The notes below the pieces were generated by a model. It was not told the origin of the DNA, made no database searches, and was given only the letters and a program-made list of their open reading frames with translations. The position numbers and the translations under genes were made by a program. A DNA stretch of 41,950 bases from Paracoccaceae bacterium (GTDB taxonomy: Bacteria; Pseudomonadota; Alphaproteobacteria; Rhodobacterales; Rhodobacteraceae): NCBI GenBank assembly GCA_027484915.1, contig JAIXSA010000144.1, forward strand, positions 1 to 41,950. The letters run 5' to 3'. Position 1 is the stretch's first letter. Every line of letters starts with the position of its first letter. Shown one piece after another: positions 31,372 through 38,251 of this stretch.

Positions 31372-33003
31372 ATGACCGACCTTTTCCGCAATCGGCCGAC
31401 GCTTTCGCCCTTTGCCCTGAACATTGCCGTCGCGACCTACCTGATGGCGCTTTGCAACGCGACCTTCTGGGGCCACCTGTTCCGCATCTTCGAGGGCCGC
31501 ACCGTCACCGCGCTGGTCTTTGCCGGGGCGGTCTGGGCGCTGATGCTGCTTGTGATCTCGCTTCTTGCGGTCCGCAGGGCACAGAAGCCGGTGCTGGTCG
31601 CCCTGCTGATCACAGCCGGGGTGACGTCCTACTATGTCGATGTGCTGGGCGTCGTGGTCGACCGCGACATGATCCAGAACGCGATGACGACGACCTTCGC
31701 GGAATCCAAACACCTCATCACCCTGCACTTCGTGGGCAATGTCTTGCTCTATGGTGTGCTGCCTGCGCTTGCGGTCCTTTGGGTCCGCATCCGCCGGTCC
31801 ACGCTCGGGCGGGCACTGTTGGGCTATGGCTTGGTCGTAGCGCTTTCCGCAGCTCTCATGGTCGGGTTGCTGTTCACCAACCTAAAGGCCTATTCCACAG
31901 TCCTGCGCGCCGACAAGGAGCTGATCGGGTCGGTACAGCCGCTGGCTCCGATGGGCGGTGCGCTGCGCTATGCAAAGATGATGTTCAAATCGACGCAGAT
32001 CGTGGTGCAGCCCACCGGCCGCGATGCGGGTCCGGGGGACTATCTTGCAAAGGTTGACAAGCCGGTCCTCATGGTCGTCGTCGCGGGCGAGACCGGGCGG
32101 GCGCAGAACTGGTCGCTGGGCGGGTACGACCGGGACACGAACCGCGAGTTGGCGAAGCGCGACATCGTCTATTATCCGGACGTCACCAGCTGCGGCACGG
32201 CGACGGCGACCTCGCTTCCCTGCATGTTCTCGCCTCTGACACGGGACCAGTATTCCTACGAGGGGGGGCTGTCGAACGAGAACCTCTTGGACGTGCTGAT
32301 GCATGCGGGCTTTGACGTCGAATGGTGGGACAACAACACCGGGGACAAGGACATCGGCGCCCGGCTGCCGGTGCGGCCGCGCATAATGAAGGCCGAAGAC
32401 GGGCCGGAGTTCTGCTTCCCCGAATGCATCGACGGGGTCTTCCTGAAAAGCCTGCAGGACAAGGCCGACACGATCACCAAGAACACCGTGATCGTGCTGC
32501 ACCAGATCGGCAGCCACGGGCCGAGCTACTGGCTGCGCTATCCGCCCGAGCGCGAGCTGTTCAAGCCCGCCTGCCAGACGCCCGAGTTGACCGACTGCAG
32601 CACCGAAGAGATCGTCAACGCCTATGACAACACCATCGCGTATACCGACTGGTTCCTTGCGCAGGTGATCGACGTTCTGGACGCATCAGACCGCGTGATC
32701 CCGGCGATGTACTATGTGTCGGACCACGGCGAGAGCCTTGGCGAAGGCGGGCTGTACCTGCACGGCACCCCCTATTTCATGGCGCCGGAGTATCAGACGC
32801 GGGTGCCCATGGTCATCTGGATGTCGGAACGGTTCCGTGACAGTCTGTCGGTGGATGCGGACTGTCTGAAGGCGGCAGCGGTAAACCCGGTGAGCCACGA
32901 CAACATGTTTTCGACGGTGCTTGGAATGGTGGATGTGACGACGACGGCGAAGGACCCGGCTTTGGACCTTGCGGGGGCCTGCCGTCAGGGCACGACGGGC
33001 TGA
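31372..33003 (+). CDS. eptA: Lipid A phosphoethanolamine transferase
   Basis: A 543-residue inner-membrane enzyme of the EptA/PmrC (YhjW) alkaline-phosphatase-like family. It moves phosphoethanolamine from phosphatidylethanolamine to lipid A on the periplasmic face. Five TM helices fill about residues 1-175. The soluble domain starts about 215 with VVAGETGRAQNWSLGGY (metal-ligand Glu). The Thr nucleophile is in SCGTATATSLPCMFS, and the Asp/His ligands are in SDHGESLGEGGLYLHG. Cysteine pairs typical of the family are present (CFPEC, CQTPELTDC). The start at 31372 follows AGGA; a GTG at 31327 is possible. dgkA follows after two bases and would recycle the diacylglycerol produced. Confidence 0.92.
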   Translation: MTDLFRNRPTLSPFALNIAVATYLMALCNATFWGHLFRIFEGRTVTALVFAGAVWALMLLVISLLAVRRAQKPVLVALLITAGVTSYYVDVLGVVVDRDMIQNAMTTTFAESKHLITLHFVGNVLLYGVLPALAVLWVRIRRSTLGRALLGYGLVVALSAALMVGLLFTNLKAYSTVLRADKELIGSVQPLAPMGGALRYAKMMFKSTQIVVQPTGRDAGPGDYLAKVDKPVLMVVVAGETGRAQNWSLGGYDRDTNRELAKRDIVYYPDVTSCGTATATSLPCMFSPLTRDQYSYEGGLSNENLLDVLMHAGFDVEWWDNNTGDKDIGARLPVRPRIMKAEDGPEFCFPECIDGVFLKSLQDKADTITKNTVIVLHQIGSHGPSYWLRYPPERELFKPACQTPELTDCSTEEIVNAYDNTIAYTDWFLAQVIDVLDASDRVIPAMYYVSDHGESLGEGGLYLHGTPYFMAPEYQTRVPMVIWMSERFRDSLSVDADCLKAAAVNPVSHDNMFSTVLGMVDVTTTAKDPALDLAGACRQGTTG

Positions 33004-33005
33004 CC

Positions 33006-33377
33006 ATGACGGTGCAGGAAAAACCGCCGCGCAAGCACGGGATCGCCCATTTCTTCGCGGCGGCGGGCTACTCGCTGGGCGGCTTGCGGCGATTGTCGAA
33101 GGAAAGCGCCTTTCGGCAGGAAATCGCGCTGATCGCGGGTCTGCTGGTGCTGCTGGCCCTCCTGGGCGCTTCGCTGCCCGAGATTCTGGGCCTTCTGGCG
33201 ATCGGACTAGCCTTGATTGCGGTCGAGGCGCTGAACACGGCCATCGAGGTACTGGTTGATCACCTGTCCCCGGGCTGGTCCCAGTTCGCGAAGGATGCCA
33301 AGGACCTTGGCTCGCTGGCCGTGGCCTGCACCATCGGGGTGCTGCTGATCTACGCGGGCGTTGTCCTGATCTGGTAG
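33006..33377 (+). CDS. dgkA: Diacylglycerol kinase
   Basis: A 123-residue integral membrane kinase that phosphorylates diacylglycerol to phosphatidic acid with ATP. It has three TM helices and the DgkA signature EALNTAIEVLVDHLSPGW followed by AKDAKDLGSLAV, which holds the catalytic Glu and the metal-binding residues. The start at 33006 is two bases past the eptA stop, so the pair is co-transcribed. EptA releases diacylglycerol when it uses phosphatidylethanolamine, and DgkA returns it to phospholipid synthesis. This makes the gene order functional. The length matches known DgkA. Confidence 0.96.
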   Translation: MTVQEKPPRKHGIAHFFAAAGYSLGGLRRLSKESAFRQEIALIAGLLVLLALLGASLPEILGLLAIGLALIAVEALNTAIEVLVDHLSPGWSQFAKDAKDLGSLAVACTIGVLLIYAGVVLIW

Positions 33378-33484
33378 CTCTGCAAGGCGGGCATTGCCGC
33401 CATGCAGGGCCGGGTCTTGGACGGGGTGCCGGATTCGCTTAGTTTTCCGTGCGGGGAGGAGCCTTCTGGAAAGGGTCCAAGATC

Positions 33485-33637
33485 ATGTCCATCCATCCGT
33501 TCCTGACCCGCAAGCCCGCGCCCGGTGCGCCGCTGGAGCCGTACTTCGTCGCCGAAGCGGCCGCGCCCGCCCCGCGCCTGCGCCCGCTGACTGCGCTGGA
33601 GCAGATGTATGCCTACTGGGGGTCCGACCGGGCCTGA
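33485..33637 (+). CDS. Small conserved hypothetical protein (50 aa)
   Basis: A 50-residue protein beginning MSIHPFLTRKPAPGAPLEPYF and ending LTALEQMYAYWGSDRA. The middle is Ala/Pro-rich. No membrane segment or known domain is present. GGAAAGGG precedes the ATG at 33485, and a hairpin terminator follows the stop. The Leu-Glu-Gln-Met-Tyr-Ala-Tyr ending looks like a small protein common in Rhodobacterales near nfuA. That resemblance is from memory and cannot be verified here. Confidence 0.7.
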   Translation: MSIHPFLTRKPAPGAPLEPYFVAEAAAPAPRLRPLTALEQMYAYWGSDRA

Positions 33638-33642
33638 ACGTT

Positions 33643-33670
33643 GGGTGGGCGATACCGCCCACCCTAGCTT
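33643..33670 (+). terminator. Terminator-like hairpin after the 50-aa gene
   Basis: A perfect 9-bp stem GGGTGGGCG/CGCCCACCC (33643-33651 and 33656-33664) with an ATAC loop is followed by TAGCTTTCC. It starts six bases after the stop. The T tract is weak. Confidence 0.7.
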
Positions 33671-33679
33671 TCCACCCGG

Positions 33680-33696
33680 TTTAGAACGGTTCCAGA
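33680..33696 (+). promoter_or_regulatory. Irr-box-like palindrome upstream of nfuA
   Basis: TTTAGAACGGTTCCAGA is an imperfect palindrome resembling the Irr/ICE element of alphaproteobacteria (TTTAGAA, short spacer, TTCTAAA). It is about 60 bases before the nfuA start and just ahead of a TTGACG hexamer. Iron control of an Fe-S gene would make sense, but the right arm is degenerate. Confidence 0.35.
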
Positions 33697-33751
33697 CTTG
33701 ACGTCCGGGCCGTCAGGGCGCATATCCGAGTGGAATAGTCGGAGACTTCAG

Positions 33752-34315
33752 ATGTTCATCCAGACCGAATCCACGCCGAACCCCGCGACGCTGAAGTTCC
33801 TGCCCGGCCAGACCGTGCTGGAGCTTGGCACTGCCGATTTCCCGTCCGCCGAAGCGGCGGCAAAATCGCCGCTGGCCAAGCGCATCTTCGCGGCGGGTGG
33901 CGTGACCGGCGTGTTCTTCGGCACCGACTTCGTCACCGTCACCAAGGCCGAGGATGTCGACTGGGCCCATATCAAGCCGCAGATCCTGGGCGCGATCATG
34001 GAGCATTACCAGTCCGGCGCTCCAGTCATTGAGGGCGAAGGCTCGAACGGTGGCGGCCATGCCGAGCACACCGGTGAGGATGGCGACATCGTGCGCCAGA
34101 TCAAAGAGCTTCTAGACACCCGCGTCCGTCCCGCGGTGGCGCAGGATGGCGGCGACATCACCTTCCACGGCTTTGACCGGGGCGTGGTCTACCTGCACAT
34201 GCAGGGTGCCTGCGCGGGGTGCCCGTCCTCGACCCTGACGCTGAAGATGGGGATCGAGAACCTGCTGCGGCACTACATCCCGGAAGTGCTGGAAGTCCGC
34301 CCCGTCGCGGCCTGA
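33752..34315 (+). CDS. nfuA: Fe-S cluster carrier protein of the Nfu family
   Basis: A 187-residue protein with an N-terminal Nfu_N domain (MFIQTESTPNPATLKFLPG, about residues 1-88) and a C-terminal NifU-like domain (about 112-182). The cluster-binding CxxC is CAGC (154-157) in MQGACAGCPSS. It carries [4Fe-4S] clusters to target apoproteins. GGAGA is spaced six bases before the ATG at 33752. Its neighbours tsaB and rimI follow on the same strand in an order common in alphaproteobacteria. It may be iron-regulated if the Irr-like box at 33680 is real. The family also includes mitochondrial NFU1. Confidence 0.93.
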   Translation: MFIQTESTPNPATLKFLPGQTVLELGTADFPSAEAAAKSPLAKRIFAAGGVTGVFFGTDFVTVTKAEDVDWAHIKPQILGAIMEHYQSGAPVIEGEGSNGGGHAEHTGEDGDIVRQIKELLDTRVRPAVAQDGGDITFHGFDRGVVYLHMQGACAGCPSSTLTLKMGIENLLRHYIPEVLEVRPVAA

Positions 34316-34322
34316 CCCCTTC

Positions 34323-34997
34323 GTGTCGGCTCTTCGCTTCCCTTCGGTCGCTCCTCGCGGCGCGGCCAGCGACGAGACGTCGAAGACGCACGAGGAGCAC
34401 CCCGTTCTGGCCTTCGACACCTCGGGCCCCTGGTGCGCGGCGGCCATCTTGCTGCAGGACCGGGTCCTCCAGCGGCTGGAGCCGATGGAGAAGGGCCAGG
34501 CAGAGCGTCTGGTCCCTTTGCTGGAAGCGCTTCTGGACGAAGGCGGGATCGGCTGGCGTGACCTCAAGGCGCTTGCCGTGGGAACCGGGCCCGGCAACTT
34601 CACCGGCGTCCGTATCGCGGTCGCGGCGGCGCGGGGCCTTGCGCTCGGCCTGGGCATCCCGGCGGTGGGCGTGACGCGGCTGGAGGCGCTGGCGTACGGT
34701 CTGCCCCGCCCGGTGATGGTCATCGAGGACGCCAAGCGCGGGCAGGTCTATTTGCAGCTTTTCACAGCGGACGGGCCCGGTCCCGCGCAACTGGCCGACC
34801 TGACTGTCCCCGCCTGTCCCGCCACCGGCTCGGCCGCCGGGGAAGGTGCCCTGCCCCCCGCCATGCCGCTGGCCGAAGCCATCGCCCGCATCGGAGCCGA
34901 ACGGGCCGCCACTCCGCAGCCCCGCCCTGCCCCATTCTATTTGCGTGGCGCGGATGCCGCCCCCCCCTCCGACCCGCCGCCGGTGATCCTGCCGTGA
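34323..34997 (+). CDS. tsaB: tRNA t6A37 biosynthesis protein TsaB
   Basis: A TsaB-family protein of the ASKHA fold, partner of TsaD in making N6-threonylcarbamoyladenosine-37 of tRNA. Typical segments are LAFDTSGPWCAAAIL, LKALAVGTGPGNFTGVRIAVAAARGLALG and VMVIEDAKRGQVYLQLF. Known TsaB proteins begin right at the LAFDTS strand. Here no ATG, GTG or TTG lies between it and the GTG at 34323, and the 28 codons between are almost entirely palindromic repeat copy 3. The GTG has no ribosome site. A CTG at 34407, nine bases after GAGGAG (supplied by the repeat), is an alternative start. The stop overlaps rimI (GTGA). Confidence 0.85.
   Translation: MSALRFPSVAPRGAASDETSKTHEEHPVLAFDTSGPWCAAAILLQDRVLQRLEPMEKGQAERLVPLLEALLDEGGIGWRDLKALAVGTGPGNFTGVRIAVAAARGLALGLGIPAVGVTRLEALAYGLPRPVMVIEDAKRGQVYLQLFTADGPGPAQLADLTVPACPATGSAAGEGALPPAMPLAEAIARIGAERAATPQPRPAPFYLRGADAAPPSDPPPVILP
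34329..34398 (+). repeat. Dispersed ~68-bp imperfect palindrome, copy 3
   Basis: From GCTCTTCGCTTCCC to GCACGAGGAGC, with the centre CTCCTCGCGG and the right arm GCGACGAGACGTCGAAG. It shares most positions with copy 2 in the same orientation and with the reverse complement of copy 1. It lies between the nfuA stop and the conserved start of TsaB, overlapping the tsaB reading frame. Confidence 0.65.
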
Positions 34998-35425
34998 CGC
35001 CCGACGCGCTTGCCGCCCTGCATGCCCGCGCATTCCGCACGCCTGCGCCGTGGAGTGCTGCCGACTTCGCGGGACTTCTGTCCGACCCGCTGGTCTTCCT
35101 GCTGGTCGAGGGCGACGCGGGCTTCCTGCTTGGCCGGGCCGTCGCGGGGGAAGCGGAGCTTTTGACCATCGCCGTTGCGCCAGAGGCGCGCCGGCGCGGT
35201 CTTGGCCACAAACTGATGGCGCGGTTCCTGTATCAGGCGCGGGTCCGAGCGGCGGAGCGGGCTTTCCTCGAGGTCGCGGCGGACAACGTCCCGGCCATCG
35301 GGCTTTACGAATCAGCCGGCTTCGCTGCGGCAGGTCGCAGGCGGGGCTATTACCTTTCGCCCGAGCGCGAGCGCATCGACGCGCTGGTTCTGGCGCGGGA
35401 ACTGGCAGCTGCGGCTTCGGGGTGA
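34994..35425 (+). CDS. rimI: Ribosomal protein alanine N-acetyltransferase-like GNAT protein
   Basis: A 143-residue GNAT acetyltransferase. The acetyl-CoA site is LLTIAVAPEARRRGLGHKLMARFL, with the RRRGLG pyrophosphate loop. It is followed by LEVAADNVPAIGLYESAGF with the conserved Asn and Tyr of RimI-type enzymes. RimI acetylates the N-terminal Ala of ribosomal protein S18; in alphaproteobacteria the gene often follows tsaB, as here. The start is a GTG at 34994 overlapping the tsaB stop (GTGA). The substrate is assigned by family and context only. Confidence 0.88.
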   Translation: MTPDALAALHARAFRTPAPWSAADFAGLLSDPLVFLLVEGDAGFLLGRAVAGEAELLTIAVAPEARRRGLGHKLMARFLYQARVRAAERAFLEVAADNVPAIGLYESAGFAAAGRRRGYYLSPERERIDALVLARELAAAASG

Positions 35426-35431
35426 GGAAGT

Positions 35432-35447
35432 TTGACCAAAAGGTCAA
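35432..35447 (+). promoter_or_regulatory. Inverted repeat upstream of the nucleoside ABC operon
   Basis: TTGACC-AAAA-GGTCAA lies in the 154 bases between rimI and the binding-protein gene. The spacing (six between TTGAC and GTCAA) rules out an Fnr box. It could be the operator of a nucleoside- or purine-responsive repressor; the regulator is not in the window. Confidence 0.4.
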
Positions 35448-35579
35448 GGTGCCGCAGCGGCGAAAAAGAATCCGGCTTGACCCCCATGCAGGCTTCGCCC
35501 CTAATCAGCGCCAGGAACCGCCCGCGACCGGGAGACCGGCGGACAGGGTGCCGATTTTTTGTCAACCGGGAGACTACCC

Positions 35580-36575
35580 ATGAGCTTTATCAAATCCCTT
35601 GCCGGGGCCACCTGCGCTTTCGCCCTGCTGTCGGGCGTCGCTGCTGCCGAACCGGCGATCATCTTCGACCTTGGCGGCAAGTTCGACAAATCCTTCAACG
35701 AGGCTGCCTTCAACGGCGCGACCCGTTGGGCCGAGGAAACCGGCGGGACCTTCAAGGAACTTGAAATGCAGGACGAGGCCCAGCGCGAGCAGGCGCTCCG
35801 TCGTCTGGCAGAAGCGGGTGCGAACCCCGTCGTCATGACCGGCTTTGCCTTCGGCGACGTGCTGAACAAGGTCGCCCCTGACTTCCCGGACACCAAGTTT
35901 GCGATCATCGACATGGTCGTGGATCAGCCGAACGTGAAGTCGGTCGTCTTCAACGAGCACGAAGGCAGCTACCTCGTCGGCATGATGGCTGGCCTTGCCA
36001 CCAAGACCGGCACCGTCGGCTTCATCGGCGGCATGGACATCCCGCTGATCCGCAAGTTCGGCTGCGGCTATGCCCAGGGCGTGCTGGCCGCGAAGCCCGA
36101 CGCAAAGATCGTGCTGAACATGACCGGGACCACTCCGGCAGCATGGAACGACCCGGTGAAGGGCGCGGAACTGGCCAAAGGCCAGAAGGCGCAAGGCGCG
36201 GACGTGATCTATGCAGCCGCAGGCGGCACCGGCGTGGGCGTCCTGCAGGCAGCAGCGGACGAGGGGATCCTGTCCATCGGCGTCGACAGCAACCAGAACT
36301 ACATGCACCCCGGCAAGGTCCTGACCTCGATGCTGAAGCGCGTCGACAACGCCGTCTATGAGGCCTTCAAGGAAGGCGAAGCGCTGACCCCCGGCATCAA
36401 CGTCATGGGTCTGGCCAACGACGGCGTCGGCTACGCGATGGACGAGAACAACGCCCCGCTCGTGACCCCCGAGATGCAGGCCGCCGTCGATGCTGCGGCC
36501 GAGAAGATCAAGTCGGGCGAGCTCGTCGTGCACGACTACATGTCGGACAACACCTGCCCGGCAGCCACGTTCTGA
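35580..36575 (+). CDS. BMP-family ABC transporter substrate-binding protein (nucleoside type)
   Basis: A 331-residue periplasmic binding protein of the basic membrane protein/Med/PnrA family, which in characterised members binds purine nucleosides. It has a signal peptide of about 24 residues (MSFIKSLAGATCAFALLSGVAAA) without a lipobox, so it should be a soluble periplasmic protein. The mature start is AIIFDLGGKFDKSFNEAAFNGA, typical of BMP proteins with ligand-contacting residues. GTVGFIGGMDIPLIRKFGCGYAQGV and IYAAAGGTGVGVLQAA follow. The start at 35580 has GGGAGA at seven bases. It opens the operon of ATPase, two permeases and purine nucleoside phosphorylase, which supports nucleoside uptake. 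Confidence 0.92.
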   Translation: MSFIKSLAGATCAFALLSGVAAAEPAIIFDLGGKFDKSFNEAAFNGATRWAEETGGTFKELEMQDEAQREQALRRLAEAGANPVVMTGFAFGDVLNKVAPDFPDTKFAIIDMVVDQPNVKSVVFNEHEGSYLVGMMAGLATKTGTVGFIGGMDIPLIRKFGCGYAQGVLAAKPDAKIVLNMTGTTPAAWNDPVKGAELAKGQKAQGADVIYAAAGGTGVGVLQAAADEGILSIGVDSNQNYMHPGKVLTSMLKRVDNAVYEAFKEGEALTPGINVMGLANDGVGYAMDENNAPLVTPEMQAAVDAAAEKIKSGELVVHDYMSDNTCPAATF

Positions 36576-36598
36576 TCGGCTGGCATTGAGACGAAAGG

Positions 36599-36628
36599 TG
36601 CCGCGCCAGACACCTGGCGCGGCATTTT
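36599..36628 (+). terminator. Intercistronic hairpin between the binding protein and ABC ATPase genes
   Basis: A perfect 10-bp stem GCCGCGCCAG/CTGGCGCGGC (36600-36609 and 36614-36623) with an ACAC loop is followed by ATTTTG. It likely causes partial termination or protects the upstream mRNA, giving more binding protein than transporter, as is common in such operons. Confidence 0.7.
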
Positions 36629-36691
36629 GCAACCGGCACCCCGCGCAAGCCGCAGTTGAAGCGGCAGGGGCCGTGCAACACGGGGGAAGAC

Positions 36692-38251
36692 ATGGTCGAA
36701 ACGCACGGGGCCGATGCGGCTTATGCTATCGAGCTGAAGGGCATCTCCAAGGCCTTCGGTCCGGTCCAGGCCAACAAGGACATCAACATCGCGGTGCCGA
36801 AAGGCACGATCCACGGGATCATCGGCGAGAATGGCGCGGGCAAGTCGACGCTGATGTCGATCCTGTACGGGTTCTACAAGGCTGACGCGGGGCAGATCTT
36901 CGTCAACGGCGCGCTTACCCCCATCCCCGACAGCCAGAGCGCCATCCGCGCCGGCATCGGCATGGTCTTCCAGCACTTCAAGCTGGTGCAGAATTTCACT
37001 GTGCTGGAAAACATCATCCTGGGCGTCGAGGACGGCCCGATGCTGAACGCCTCGCTTGGGAAGGCCCGGCGCGAGCTGGAGCGGCTGGCGCGGGACTACG
37101 ACCTGGAGGTGGACCCGGACGCCCTGATCGAGGACCTGTCGGTGGGCCACCAGCAGCGGGTGGAGATCCTGAAGGCGCTGTACCGGCAGGCCGAGATCCT
37201 GATCCTGGACGAACCGACGGGCGTGCTGACCCCCGACGAAGCGGATCACCTGTTCCGCATCCTGAAAGGGCTGAAGGACCAGGGCAAGACGGTGATCCTG
37301 ATCACCCACAAGCTGCGCGAGATCATGGAGGCCACGGACAACGTGAGCGTCATGCGGCGCGGCACGATGGTGGCGACGGTGAAGACCGCCGAGACCTCGC
37401 CCGAGCAACTGGCCGAGCTGATGGTGGGCCGCAAGGTGTTGCTGGAGGTCGAGAAGGGTGCGGCGAAGCCGGGCGAGGTCGTGCTGTCGGTCCAGGACCT
37501 GCGCGTGCGCGACGAGCACAAGGTGGAACGGCTGAAGGGCGTCAGTTTCGACATCCGCGCGGGCGAGATCCTGGGGATCGCGGGGGTTGCCGGGAACGGC
37601 CAGTCGGAGTTGCTGGCCGCGCTGGGCGGGATGCAGGCCGCCGCTGGATCGGCAACGCTGAAGGGAGCGGCGCTTCCCCTGTCGGGCGCAGGGTCGGACG
37701 GACAAAGCCGCCGCAGTGCAGGGATCGCCCATGTGCCGGAGGACCGGCATCACTATGGCCTGATCCTGGATTTCACTGCCTGGGAGAACGTCGCCTTCGG
37801 CTATTTCAACGAACCCGAATACCAGAAGAACGCTCTGTTCATGGACAACGACGCGATCCGTGCCGACACGGAACGGAAGATGGCCAAGTTCGACGTCCGC
37901 CCGCCGATCCCGACGCTGCCCGCGAAAAGCTTCTCGGGCGGGAACCAGCAGAAAATCGTGGTGGCGCGCGAGATCGAGCAGAATCCCGTTCTTTTGCTGA
38001 TCGGCCAGCCGACCCGCGGCGTGGACATCGGGGCCATCGAATTCATCCACAACCAGATCATCGCCTTGCGCGATGCGGGGGCGGCGATCCTGCTGGTCAG
38101 CGTAGAGCTGGACGAGATCATGAGCCTGTCGGACCGCATCGCGGTGATGTTCGACGGCCGCATCATGGGATTCCGTGACCCCGAGACGACCAACGAACGC
38201 GAGCTGGGTCTGTTGATGGCCGGGGTTTCCGGCAAAGGGGAGGCCGCCTGA
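36692..38251 (+). CDS. ABC transporter ATP-binding protein, two fused ATPase domains (nucleoside/BMP type)
   Basis: A 519-residue protein with two ABC domains. The first (about 10-245) has Walker A GENGAGKST, signature LSVGHQQR and Walker B ILILDEPT. The second (about 265-510) has a degenerate Walker A GVAGNGQSE, signature FSGGNQQK and a Walker B-like LLLIGQPTRGVD. This is the pattern of the sugar/nucleoside carbohydrate-type transporters (RbsA-like, NupO/YufO). GGGGGAAGA precedes the ATG at 36692. Its stop overlaps the permease start (TGATG). It powers uptake by the two permeases next to it. Confidence 0.92.
   Translation: MVETHGADAAYAIELKGISKAFGPVQANKDINIAVPKGTIHGIIGENGAGKSTLMSILYGFYKADAGQIFVNGALTPIPDSQSAIRAGIGMVFQHFKLVQNFTVLENIILGVEDGPMLNASLGKARRELERLARDYDLEVDPDALIEDLSVGHQQRVEILKALYRQAEILILDEPTGVLTPDEADHLFRILKGLKDQGKTVILITHKLREIMEATDNVSVMRRGTMVATVKTAETSPEQLAELMVGRKVLLEVEKGAAKPGEVVLSVQDLRVRDEHKVERLKGVSFDIRAGEILGIAGVAGNGQSELLAALGGMQAAAGSATLKGAALPLSGAGSDGQSRRSAGIAHVPEDRHHYGLILDFTAWENVAFGYFNEPEYQKNALFMDNDAIRADTERKMAKFDVRPPIPTLPAKSFSGGNQQKIVVAREIEQNPVLLLIGQPTRGVDIGAIEFIHNQIIALRDAGAAILLVSVELDEIMSLSDRIAVMFDGRIMGFRDPETTNERELGLLMAGVSGKGEAA

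Noticed and set aside
35432-35447. Reading the palindrome as a fifth Fnr box
   Set aside because: The spacer between TTGAC and GTCAA is six bases, not four.
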